DNA from: Pristionchus mayeri
Lineage: Eukaryota > Nematoda > Chromadorea > Rhabditida > Neodiplogasteridae
Length of the DNA stretch: 64,000 nt
Assembly (NCBI GenBank): GCA_036245805.1
Contig: BTRK01000006.1
Span: forward strand, 16,090,365 to 16,154,364
Direction of reading: 5' to 3'
Part shown: piece by piece, positions 36,723-47,538 of the stretch
Layout: the number at the start of each line of letters is the position of its first letter
Numbering within the stretch: position 1 is the stretch's first letter
Made by a program: the position numbers and the translations under genes
The notes under the pieces: model-generated
The model's input: only the letters and a program-made list of their open reading frames with translations
The model's database searches: none
What the model was told of the DNA's origin: nothing

Positions 36723-38184
36723 GTAACTAGAACATTATACTTTTATATTTGAATTTTATTTTTTTAAACTTTCTAAAAAAAGCATTTCAGTTGGTTGATT
36801 TCCTCTCGTCCTCTATCAAAAATGTCTCCATCGGCGGATATTCAAGGGATTACACTCTTGAATTCTACCAGCTCTCGTTGTGCGCTAAGCTTCTGAACGA
36901 TTCTATCGTCGACGATCTCAATATTTCGTTGTTGACTCTCGATGGCTTCTCGGAGTGAGCAACATTGGTGGTGTATACTAGGGTCGCCAAAACGATAGCG
37001 ATATAACGGGCCCGATACGTCGGGTCAGGGGAGAGGGAGAGGTAGCGGGCCCGCTACATATCGTTACCTATCGCTACGCTCGCTTTCCCGCGCGCACGTG
37101 CCCCCGGTCATCTCCTCGCCGCGCGCTCTAACTTCACCGGGTCAGAGAGGGCGGGAGGAGGCGAGGGAGAGAGGCAGCGTAGTCGCGAGATAGGAAGCGA
37201 TATGTAGCGGGCCCGCTACGTCTCCCTCTCTAAGAGTGGGCCCGTGACCTCGGAAAGAGAGAGCGGGAGGAATAGCGGGCCCTATATTATCGAATTGCCA
37301 ACACTAGTATATACACTTAGAGCCAGTCATTCAGAACTAGCCGAAGCCTTTAAAAAGGGTGAAAGTGTTCCTAATCCTTCAATGAGTACGAAAGGGTTCT
37401 GAAACGATCAGTTCGAATACTATACGCAGTAATATTATCCACCTTGCAATTATATTTTACTGCATTCCAAAAATCTTGAAATTCTAAGCAGCAGAAATTG
37501 AAATTCTAAAAATTTGAAATTCTAAGCATAAAAAATTTAAATCTTTGGTGTTATCATAAATTGTATCAGTCCTCTCATCATATCCATCATCGCACGTGTT
37601 AGGAGTTTTGTCGAGATTCTTTTGTTCGATCAACCGCAGCCTATTCAATCCGGTGGGTTTTCATTAATTTCATAACATTCGAGATAAATTACAATTATGT
37701 CACTCCTTAAGCTTTCGATATATTTAAGAAAATTATTGAATGAAGTACAGATGATTGAATAATGGCGTGGAAAGGATTTTAAACTTGTTTACTCTTCAGT
37801 TGCCTTCATCAAAACGCTGTTCTCGCTCGCGATCGGTCGCGTCTTCCTCAATAATCCGAGTAGTATGATCCATCCCGACACCTTCATCGGCCTTCCTCGT
37901 GCGTTTTGGTAGAAATTCCTCAACGAGGTGAGAATTGTTTTAGAGCAAGACTCAGATGTTATAGTATATCATTTTTATGACAATCAGTATAGCATAGCTG
38001 ATAAAAAGTAGTTTAAAATGTTGCTTGTTCTCCATATGGATCTTATACATTTCAGCAATTCTTGAACGGGTCGATTGAGTGGATTGCTTCGGCGAATAGG
38101 AGAAGAAGGGTTAGGAAGGCACCGATCAATCTGTCCCCTTCTTCCATGAACTGGTTGGAGTGGCAGAAAGTTCAGAAGAAGTAA
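34712..38184. pseudogene. F-box-like family member B, split by inversion and a stop
   Basis: Exons equivalent to 6, 7 and 8 are on the minus strand: 35284-35409 (F-box; FPLERWPAFDGFLLPHL), 34986-35078 (FYNGVNEFMARKKNRPG) and 34712-34867 (VVLTGPEDPIVDQ). A possible piece of exon 5 is at 35508-35575. Exons 9-12 are on the plus strand: 36791-36954, 37570-37652, 37800-37927 and 38056-38184 (stop TAA). All keep the family phases. Exon 11 has an in-frame TAG at 37910-37912 where members A and D have a sense codon after FW. Exons 1-4 were not found. The inverted block lies between transposon arms, so the gene cannot be spliced on one strand. It is a recent pseudogene. Confidence 0.85.
36978..37308. 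mobile_element. GGGCCC-rich MITE in member B intron
   Basis: The ends ACTAGGGTCGCCAAAACGAT and ATCGAATTGCCAACACTAGT are imperfect inverted repeats. Inside, the palindrome TAGCGGGCCCGCTAC recurs near 37050 and 37207, and related GGGCCC blocks lie elsewhere. The composition is strikingly GC-rich against A/T-rich neighbours. The end motif GCCAACACTAGT also occurs at 20146-20157. Confidence 0.65.
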
Positions 38185-38737
38185 TCTCGCCTAGAGCATA
38201 CCTTTCCCTCCTTTCCTCTACATTAGCTTCCTCTTTGTTCCCCTCTTCGATAGTTTCAAGCTAATCTTATCGAACTTGGTTGAATTTACGGATGCCTGAT
38301 ATTTTATGTAAGTTCACCTATGGTCTCATTCTCAGATAGAAGTTGTATTCAAATCATTTTGAGATGTATTTCGCGTTCTATTCCATGATCTATACATTTC
38401 ATTGTGAAGTTTATACATCTGAAACAACATTTCTGATTCAAGATGTATCCACGACGTTCGGTGTTAATATCATCCAGCATTGTTGTTTCTTGTTCTATGA
38501 TGTTTTCATGACAAAGTTTTTCTTCTGTGCGATGTCAATTATTTGAATCTTAAAACGTTCTAATGCGTTGCTCAAATATCGTTATTCCCCACAATTTTAC
38601 TATTTCTTCATTTTCGATTTATCGCGATGTGTAACGCGAATTGTTGGGCTACTACTTTTCTTTTTCGATATATAAATTGTAGCCTGTTAGACAGAGTGAA
38701 ATTGAGCTCAACAATTTTTTCTTCAGTTGCCGTTAGT

Positions 38738-41700
38738 ATGCAGTCTACAAACTCTTCCGAGTTTCTCCCTCAAGCTATGCAACAGTCAGGGAATTCTCTC
38801 GTTGAGGTAAGTTTTAAGATAAAAATATGGTTTTACATATAATTTCCATCGTGATTTGCTGTATTGTTTATTTGTTTAGAAATAATGGTTATCACAATTA
38901 CAATATTTGAATAAAACTTCTTTTTGGCTATTTTGCTCATTGTTTGAACCGCATATTTTCAATTATTTTCGTTTGCCATCTAGATACATGAGTGGGGACC
39001 ATTAGAATGGAGGCAAAATAGCGATTTGGTCAAATCAAAATTCGTGTTACGTCATCAAATTCTACAAATATCGAAGTAGGTAGTAAAACGGAGTGTAATA
39101 CAAAGTATTTTCCCTTAATCTACGTTTCCAGTCGTCAATCGCACCTTCTGGCGATTCTCCGCTTCTCAATCAGAATACGCTCATCGATTGTCCTCCTACT
39201 GGAGAGAAGTCCGCTCTCTTCCTCTCCTCACCCGCTATGTGTGCCGATGCTGAATTGGGAGAGATGGAAACACTCTGTCAAGCGAGTTCCTACGTCATTC
39301 CGATCTTGTTTATTAGCGATATATTTATTCTCTTCCATAGGCCACTGAGTATCTCAGTGTCGTTGACTCCAAGAAGACGCACGAAGAGAGTGCCTTCAGT
39401 ATCGATCAGCACGCTGTCCTCCCTGAGTGCCCGAGGTACCATCACTGTCTTTAATGTTCATACCCATAATTAGCTGTCCTAGGAGCACACATCTATTAAT
39501 TTAAATGCAGTTGCGTACGCGATGGTAGAAATCAAAGAACGAATCTAAAATTTAATGCATTAAAAATTTCACCCTCCTCTCGCTTCACCCAATAGCTTTC
39601 TCTGATTCCAGATTGGATTCACTTCCCTGGCCGCCTCTCAATCGTCTTTTCCACTTCCTTCGAAGTGATGAGGAATGTACGGATCTGGCCAATTTCTCTC
39701 AGGTACGGTCTAAAATTTGAAAATATTTAATTATGGGGATTGTTGTATTCCTTTTTTTAAAATTAAAATCACACGTTCTCTTTTAGTTTCAAAAACCGGT
39801 GAAAAATCTGAATAATTTTCTCTTTTCCTAACCATTAAATAATATCTAAATTAAATTTGTTATCTTAAATATAATATAATGTGCGAAGAAATGTGTACTG
39901 TTGCACGCGACATATTGACTTTCTTCGTGGAAGGGGAAATTACGCATTGCATATCCCTACTTTATACTTTTTCGTCTCGATATTTGGTGACGCGTCCGCA
40001 GTTTTTCGGCAGAAATCCTCAGAAATGTGTCCGTCCCCAGCGGTCAGAGTCAGAGAGAGGCTGGCAAAAGACGGCGGGCGGCGTCGGAGATCGAACCCGC
40101 GACCTCAGGATAGCGAGTGAAACGCGCTAACCAGTAGGCCACGAGAGCACTTGTGACCGTTCCTTTCTTTCGTGATTAAGTAGAGGCGAGGGAGGGGCGC
40201 GCGTGTTCAGCGGGGGGCGAGAGAGCGGGGAAGAAAGAAGGGAAGTTGGCGGGTGCGCGTTCGAAGGTAGACTGTAGGGAGGTGAGAGAATGAACGGAGG
40301 TGATAGGGGAGAGGGTAGACAACGTTATAAGGGAATTACGGGTAGCGTATTATCACTTCGAATAAACTTAGAAATCCGAAGGCAAGTGAGAGGGAGAGCG
40401 GAGGTGAAATGGATAGCGGAGGCGAGAAGGGAGGGGGAGAGGGAGGGAGGGGAGGTGGGAGAGCGGAGGTGAGAATCAAATGAGGGAATGATTGGCAGCG
40501 TATCAATTCGAACAGCTTAGTAATCCGAAGGCAAGTGAGAGAAAGAGCGGAGGTGAAATGGATAGCGGAGGAGAGAGGGGAGGGAAGGAGAGGGAGGGAG
40601 GGGAGGTGGTAGAGCGGAGGTGAGATAATCAAATCAGGGAATGACGGATTCATTTCGAATAAACTTAGTAATCCGAAGGCAAGTGAGAGGGAGAGCGGAG
40701 GTGAAATGGATAGCGGAGGCGAGAAGGGGGGTGGGAGAGGGAGGGAGGGGAGGTGGGAGAGCGGAGGTGAGATAATCAAATGAGGGAATGACGGATTCAT
40801 TTCGAATAAACTTAGTAATCCGAAGGCAAGTGAAAGGGAGAGCGGAGGTGAAATGGATAGCGGAGGAGAGAGGGGAGGGAAGGAGAGGGAGGGAGGGGAG
40901 GTGGTAGAGCGGAGGTGAGATAATCAAATGAGGGAATAACGGATTCATTTCGAATAAACTTAGTAATCCGAAGGCAAGTGAGAGGGAGAGCGGAGATAGA
41001 ACGGAAAGCGGAGGATTGAAGGGGGGTGGAGAGAGAGGGAGGAGAGGTGGGAGAGCGGAGGTGAGATAATCTAATGAGGGAATGACGGGTAGCGTATCAA
41101 TTCGAACAACTTAGAAATCTGGAGGGAGGTGAGAGGGGCAGCGGAGGAGAGAACGGAAGGGAAGGTGAAAGGTATTTTCAGAACAATTTCGTCCCGGCTC
41201 GCCGCGCAGTGGCGAGCCCTGACTGAACTTGGTTCAAAGGCGAACTCCCGCCGAAGGCGGGAGTGAGCGCCGGGGTTACCAGAACGGTTTGACGGGTTAG
41301 CTGGTAGTCGAATAAGCTTGGGAATATCAGAATTTAGTGAAAATGGGAGATCGTTTTTACGTTGACTGGAGCGCAGGAGGGACTGTTTTATGAGGGAATA
41401 GCGGGTAGCGTATTATTCTGAATAACTTGATTAACGCGTTGTTCAGAATTAAACATCTTTTCACATGGTCGATTTTAAAGGAGGTAAACTTAGTTAACTA
41501 GTCCCTTCTTTATACTCTTTCGTCTCGATATTTGCTGACGCGTCCGCACTTTTTCGGCAGAAATGTGAGTGTACGCGGCAGTCAGAGTCTGAGGGAGGCT
41601 GGCAAAAGACGTTAGGCAGCGGCGGGGATCGAACCCGCGACCTCAGGATAGCGAGACAAGCACGCACACCACTCGGCCACGATGACAGTTGGGGAGCTCA

Positions 41701-44700
41701 GTCCTGTTCGCGAATAAGTAGAGCGGAGCGAGGGTGCGCGCGAGTTCAGCCGGGGGAGGGAGAGCGGGGAGGAAGGAAGGAAAGTTGGCGGGTGCGCGTT
41801 GGAAGGGGGGCTGAGGGGAGGTGAGGGAATAAACGGAGGTGATAGGGCAGAGGGGATACAACGTTATGAGGGAATTGCGGGTAGCGTAATATCATTTCGA
41901 ATAAACTAAGTAATCCGAAGGCGAGTGAGAGGGAAAGCGGAGGTGAAATAGCGGAGGAGAGAGGGGAGGGGAGGAGATAGAGTAGGGGAGGTGGGAGAGC
42001 GGAGGTGAGATAATCTAATGAGGGAATTATTGGCAGCGTATCATTTCGAACAACTTAGTAACCCGAAGGCAAGTGAGAGGGATAGCGGAGGTGAGGAGAG
42101 ACGGGAGGGGAGGTGAGAGGGTGAACGGACTGGGGAAATAACGCTATGAGGGAATGACGGGTAGCGTATCATTTCGAACAACTTAGTCACCCGAAGGCAA
42201 GTGAGAGGGATAGCGGAGGTGATGAGAGACGGGAGGGGAGGTGAGAGGGTGAATGGACTGGGGAAACAACGTTATGATGGAATGATGGGTAGCGTATCAT
42301 TTCGAACAACTTAGTAACCCGAAGGCAAGTGAGAGGGATAGCGGAGGTGAGGAGAGACGGGAGGGGAGGTGAGAGAGTGAACGGACTGGGGAAATAACGC
42401 TATGAGGGAATGACGGGTAGCGTATCATTTCGAACAACTTAGTAACCCGAAGGCAAGTGAGAGAGATAGCGGAGGTGAGGAGAGACGGGAGGGGAGGGGA
42501 GAGGGTGAACGGACTGAAAAAAATACGCTATGAAGGAATGAGTGGTGATGTAATTTCAGAACAACTTAGTCCCTGACTGAACTTAGTTCAAAGGAGAACT
42601 CCCGCCGAAGGCGGGAGTGAGCGTCGGGGTTACCAGAAGCGTTTGACCGGTTAGCTGGTGATCGAATAAGCTCGGGTATATGAGCATTTAGTGATAATGG
42701 TAGATCGTTTTTACGTTATCTGGAGTGAAGGGGAGAAAGTATTTAGATTGAATAACGGGTATTATTCTAAACACCTTGATTAATATATTGTTCAGAATTT
42801 AAAATCTTTTAACTTGGTCGATTTTAAAGGCGGTACACTTAGTTAACTAGTCACAGGTCTCCACTTTCTTCCACAATGGAGTGAAGGAATTTATGAAGAA
42901 GAATAGACCGGGACTATGGAGTGTGGATATGCAAAAGAATGATGTACAGTCGCGCCCATAAGTCACCGGACACTTTTGGAATGGGTTTGAACTTTTTGCT
43001 CAGGAAATATTAGGTTGGTGAGAAAGTAATGTTAGATTTGGATCATCATGTTTGAGACCGCCTAAAATCCGTTTCGTTAAAGATCTCGTGCTATCTCAAT
43101 AGAGTATACTAGGGGTGGACTTGTTCAAGATAAGCATATGTTCTAATCGCATCATGCTTTTTCCGTATCCAGAAAATTCAAGTTTTGCCAGATATGAAAA
43201 TTCCACGCATGTTTAAAAAGTTTTGTTGGCTCACGTATTTTGAGGGAAAAATAGCCGTACATTATCATATAGTGGGCTGTGAAGCCAGTGAGAGTTCTTT
43301 CGAAAAATAGGTCTAAGGTCGTTCAGGCCTCAACATAGCATGATTTACACATCATTGAATTAAACCATTGCCGAAATAACACTTCAAAAGAGATGGTGTT
43401 TCCTGCTTCGAGTAGTATACAGAATGGCATATAGATAAGTGCGCTTCCATTATACATTATAATACTACATTTTGTGGAAAAATATTTGAACTCATACCTT
43501 GTCTACTTCTGGAAAAAATAGATGTTCAGTATTGTTGATAAAAGGTGAAAATTGCCAAATTTTTGATTTTCGGTGTTCCGTGAATGAATCCATTTCCTCC
43601 AAAGGGAGATACCCCCTGACTTAGCCCAACCGAATACTGATAGACAAAGAGTAGCTTTACCAGTGAACCACAAAAGTTAAGACATCTTACCAATCCTGGA
43701 AACAGGAAGTCTTGTAATATGAGAATTTCGATGCTCAGATTTCATTGCCAGGATGATGAATGCTGCATGTTTTGATGGAAGTACTGTATGCCACATAATT
43801 ACATTTTTAAGTTGACAACGGAAAGTGTTTTTGGTTTAGCTACATTTGAGATCGATACACCTATTGTTACGGATACACCGTAAATACCAGTAGTTCTGTT
43901 GATGTTCAGGTAGGGACAAGTTCACAAATGATCTTACTTTCTAACAGGCCTTTCGCATCAGACCAGATGCGCATGTTGTAATGTGATACCCATATGTCGT
44001 ACTTTTCCTCTGTGGCAGAATATTTTACCTACCATAACTTTCCGTGGATTGCTGGGCCGAAACGAAATCAGTTCAACTCTCCGTTGATGTACCTTTGTTT
44101 TCATCCGGTGGTCTCAATACTAATCGGATAGGCTTTGAGCAATGTACAATGGAAAGAGTATCCAAGCACTCAACTAGCATAAATAACAATATGATAATCA
44201 GGTGGAATCAAAAGACGGGGTATCTCATAATCGAAAAGTTGAAAATCTAACATTACTTTCTCACCAACCTGATATATCATTCTGAGGCTAGGACGTTATG
44301 CACCGAATTCATCGGGGATTTTTCTTTTTGATACTGGGGTATGATGCAATAGCCTCGTCAATGCATAGTGATGACGCAACCGAGATGCACTTTTTCAAAA
44401 CGGCCTTATTCTTACATGGATTTCTTCCTGCTGGCCAAACTTTCCGAGGTTGGAGTCACACCCGAGGCCTACCCAGAAAATTTTTTTGAAGTTGCTGCGT
44501 TTGCATAAATTAGTTCAAGGCATCAAAATGATCGCCATCATGAACCCAGATGATCCTGAGAATATGAAAACAATATCTCGAAAATTACCCTCAGGGCATG
44601 AAAAAAATCACTTTTTTGCATGACCATTTTTTGGACAACAATAACTTTGTGGGAAAGTTAGGTAAAAATCTGTTTTTGCATAGGAATGTTCAAAATGTAT

Positions 44701-46856
44701 TGAAGGACTGATGTCCCACTTTATAGAGCGAGTAAATATCTCTTCTGCCCGTGGCGTGTGTTTTTCGGAGGTATACTAGAGTCGGGAAACACATTGTTTA
44801 CCACTATGGGCGAGAGACTGCAGACGACGATAGTGCGTAAACACGGTGTTTCCGGCACCAGTATACCTCCGAAAAAAGGTTGCCACGGGCGGGAGAGATC
44901 TCCAATCGCTCTAAAAGTGGGACATCAGTCCTTCAATACATTTTGAACATTCCTATGCAAAAACAGATTTTTACCTAACTTTCCCACAAAGTAATGGTTG
45001 TCCAAAAAATGGTCATACAAAAAAGTGATTTTTTCATGCCCTGAGGGTAAATTACGAGATATTGTTTTCATATTCTCAGGATCATCTGGGTTCATGATGG
45101 TGATCATTTTCATGCCTCGACCGAGCCTCTAGCTTGACTAGGAGCCGAGATCTGAATTTCCGACCTCGATTTTGCAGCAAGGGTGCAGCAAATGTACGGT
45201 CGCGCAGCAACCTCAAAAACATTTTCTGGGTAGGCCTCGGGCATGACTCCAACCTCGGAAAGTTTGGCCAGCAGGAAAAAATCCATGTAAGAATAATGCC
45301 GTTTTGAAAAACTACAATTTGATTGCATCATCACTACGCAATGACGAAAAATCTAAGAAAAATCTCCGATGAATTCGGTGCATAATGTCCTAGCCTCAGA
45401 ATGATATATTTCCTGGGCAAAAAGTTCAAACCCATTCCAAAAGTGTCCGGTGATTTATGGGCGCGACTGTAAGTATTGTATTTTTTGACTAATTTACTTA
45501 CTTTTTTCTACTAACCAATTCAGTATAATGAGAGATTTGAGCATTAGAAAATGTACCATACTTGTCCCATTTAATCAATAGGTACTCTACATTTCGTTGT
45601 GAACTAACCTTTTTAAGGATGGTGTGGAGGTGGTGTGTATCCTTCATCGCAAGAATCTTCCATTCTACAACTTCGCAAGCTTCAATACTTCGAGAGAACG
45701 ATTCGAGATCTGGAAGAACGACGATTTGCCCATGATTCGAGTGACAGTCACCGGACCCGAAGACCCTATTATCGAGAAGGTCAGACGATCCATCATATAC
45801 ATTGACACTTTTAACTTGATTGTTTTCTAACGTACTTTCTCTACGACGTTTTATGTATTTTTCATCAGAAATAGGTAAGAGGAGATATCCTCAATTTTCA
45901 CACAACATTTTCCACAGGTGGCCACTTTCTTCTCCTCATTCATCAAGGTCGTCATAATCGGACCAATTACAAGTTCCTTCTCCTCTTCTGATTTCTCGGT
46001 GTGTGCGAAGTTGCTTCGATCTTCGACTATTGAACATCTCAATTTTCAACAAGTGATCACCGATGAAATCACTGCGTAAGTCGGGATCTTTGTTTTATCC
46101 TTGTTATTCGTTGCACTTTTGTCGGGTAATAAGATGATTGATCCGTTTATTTTCTGTCCAATATCTCTACGTATGTAATATTTATTGAACGTACCATTCT
46201 AATGGAAAGTTTCTATCACCTACGCATATTATCATATAACGTTCTCTGCTCAGCTCCCTTTTCTCCATCTTCTCGCGAATCACAAAAAATCTCTCGATCT
46301 TGGCTGTCCAGCCGCAGCTTGCTGATCCCGGTATTTTTTTGTTTTTTTTTTGTTTTCCCAGCACTTTCGTATAAAGTCTTAGTGCAATCAAAAATAATCA
46401 GGATGAAATTTTGTGAAAATATCAACTATCACAATTCTCAGAACCTGTGTAGTGTGGATTTGATAGTACCGCACCGATTTAGGGAGCTCCAAATTTCAAA
46501 TCTTGTTCACTAACATTTCAGCCGCATTCATTGAAAAACTGAACTCATTCTCTATCACGCAAGTCTACCTCCACAATTCCCGCAATCACAATCCTTCCGT
46601 CTTCCTCTTCGGCCTTCCTAATTTCTTCTGGCAGATTTATTTCAACGAGGTGTGATAATTCTGCGTCTAAAGTTCTTCGGCTATATAATTAGATATGTGT
46701 ATGACATATTAAATATGGCTACTTATTCAGAAGCTATCGAACGGTTCATTCGAATTTGTTGAAGTGGATGACATGGGGAAGATCACTAAGGCTCCGCTAA
46801 AACTGCCGACCAGTCGCATCGATTATTGTGCATGGAACAAAATTCAGGCGAAGTAG
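38738..46856 (+). CDS. F-box-like family protein, member C, intact, 380 aa
   Basis: Exons 38738-38806, 39132-39281, 39341-39435, 39612-39702, 42857-42943, 45618-45779, 45918-46075, 46254-46330, 46522-46649 and 46731-46856 sum to 1143 bp, open and in phase (380 residues, stop TAG). ATG follows a CTTCAG acceptor by 11 bases. The F-box-like part is residues about 107-152: LDSLPWPPLNRLFHFL, CTDLANFSQ, then VSTFFHNGVKEFM. C-terminal blocks match member A (TVTGPEDPIIEK, CAKLLRSSTI, AAFIEKL, KLSNGSFEF). Exon 2 ends at a GC donor (CAA then gcgagt). Introns 4 (3.2 kb, tRNA-derived minisatellite repeats) and 5 (2.7 kb, nested transposons) cut through the F-box region. Function is inferred only as possible ubiquitin-ligase adaptor. 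Confidence 0.8.
39955..41502 (-). repeat. tRNA-derived repeat with ~148-bp minisatellite, unit 1
   Basis: Composite element with three parts. A tRNA-like head reads on the minus strand near 40082-40150. The middle, about 40290-41170, consists of units of about 148 bp (starts near 40367, 40516, 40664, 40811, 40959, 41110), rich in GGGAGAGCGGAGGTGA. The conserved tail, 41176-41502, has the hairpin ACTCCCGCCGAAGGCGGGAGT. It is followed directly by a second composite element with the same head and tail. Pro/Ser-rich open frames on the minus strand here (40336-40948) are translations of the repeat. Confidence 0.85.
40082..40150 (-). other. tRNA-like pol III promoter core, copy 1
   Basis: Reading the minus strand, GTGGCCTACTGGTTAGCGCG fits an A box and GGTTCGATCTC fits a B box, with tRNA-like spacing. 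The rest does not fold as an obvious functional tRNA, so this is a tRNA-derived SINE head rather than a tRNA gene. Confidence 0.7.
41503..42852 (-). repeat. tRNA-derived repeat with 128-bp minisatellite, unit 2
   Basis: Same plan as unit 1. The head is 41503-41690 with tRNA-like boxes on the minus strand. The minisatellite period is 128 bp (starts near 42051, 42179, 42307, 42435). The tail, 42560-42852, carries the same CCCGCCGAAGGCGGG hairpin. The units differ from those of unit 1 by about 20 bp in length, so each element expanded its own array. It ends 5 bases before exon 42857 of member C, so the CACAG acceptor sits at its very edge. Confidence 0.85.
41620..41690 (-). other. tRNA-like pol III promoter core, copy 2
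   Basis: On the minus strand, GTGGCCGAGTGGTGTGCG (A box) and GGGTTCGATCCCCG (B box, perfect T-arm pairing GCGGG/CCCGC) resemble a tRNA even more than copy 1 does. The two copies share CTCGCTATCCTGAGGTCGCG in the anticodon-to-variable region. A functional tRNA is unlikely but not excluded. Confidence 0.7.
42947..45469. mobile_element. Tc1-like fold-back element, CAGTCGCGCC ends, TA TSD
   Basis: The ends CAGTCGCGCCCATAAGTCAC and its inverted copy are flanked by TA (42945-42946 and 45470-45471). After removing the nested 1.26-kb element the sequence is a palindrome centred near 44810 with arms of about 600 bp. It inserted one base into the 5' splice site of member C exon 7 (GAT, then gTA). No transposase frame is visible. 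Confidence 0.88.
43010..44272. mobile_element. Degenerate mariner-like element nested in the fold-back
   Basis: The ends TTAGGTTGGTGAGAAAGTAA and its inverted copy (one mismatch) are flanked by TA (43008-43009 and 44273-44274). The empty site is preserved in the opposite arm of the host element near 45400. A length of 1263 bp is usual for a full mariner, but no long transposase frame remains. Confidence 0.85.
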
Positions 46857-47538
46857 GTTACTCTAATCTATCTGCAGTATAGCTCTACTTCCCTTCTTTG
46901 TTCTCTCTCCGATAATAGTTGCTTGGAAAATCTCAGCCAACTTTCCATGTTAATGTATTTCTTCGCAATGTAAAATGTCTGATATCTCTCTCTGATTGAA
47001 GATGTATCCAAAAATTTTCTCTGAGATAAGTTACTGCCAAATGACAATTCTCCTGCCCCCCCCCCTTGCCCGGCACTCACATTAGATCCTTGAAGTGGTG
47101 GGGAAAGAAGCCCAAATAAGACGTTCATCTACTGTTCTCCTCCTGCTTAATACATCTACAGTACCCTTCCCCTTCGAAGTAGTATCTCAATTCCTCTGAT
47201 TTTCCTTATCGTATCACTCCGTCAGAAGTGCCTTAGGTACACACTCTCTTAATTTATCTTTTTTTAAATCGGTTGTTTACGTTTTACATTAGGAAAGTAG
47301 AGAGTAGGATATCGTACTCTGCTTACATATTCTGATCTAGATGTTGTGTCTCAATGTTTTGAATTTATTCACCTCTATGAATGTAATATTTGTTTTGCTC
47401 TTAAAAGAAGTTCCTGATAAAGTTTTGATTTAAAACCGATTTTGATATATGAATTATATGAATACGTCAAATTACGTTTCATAAATACCTTGCTTCTATT
47501 CTTCGATCACCCATTTCAAATTCCCCCTTCTCAATCAG

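Noticed and set aside
40336..40948. Proline/serine-rich open frames of 104-154 residues on the minus strand
   Set aside because: They are translations of the 148-bp minisatellite, with no start context or introns like neighbouring genes.
41620..41690. A functional tRNA gene
   Set aside because: A and B boxes are good, but the sequence is duplicated with a satellite-bearing repeat and I could not fold a convincing acceptor and anticodon stem.
44044..44250. Frame inside the nested 1.26-kb mariner as a transposase remnant
   Set aside because: No DEKW, DNARPH or YSPDL-type motif in any frame; only the TIRs and length support mariner identity.
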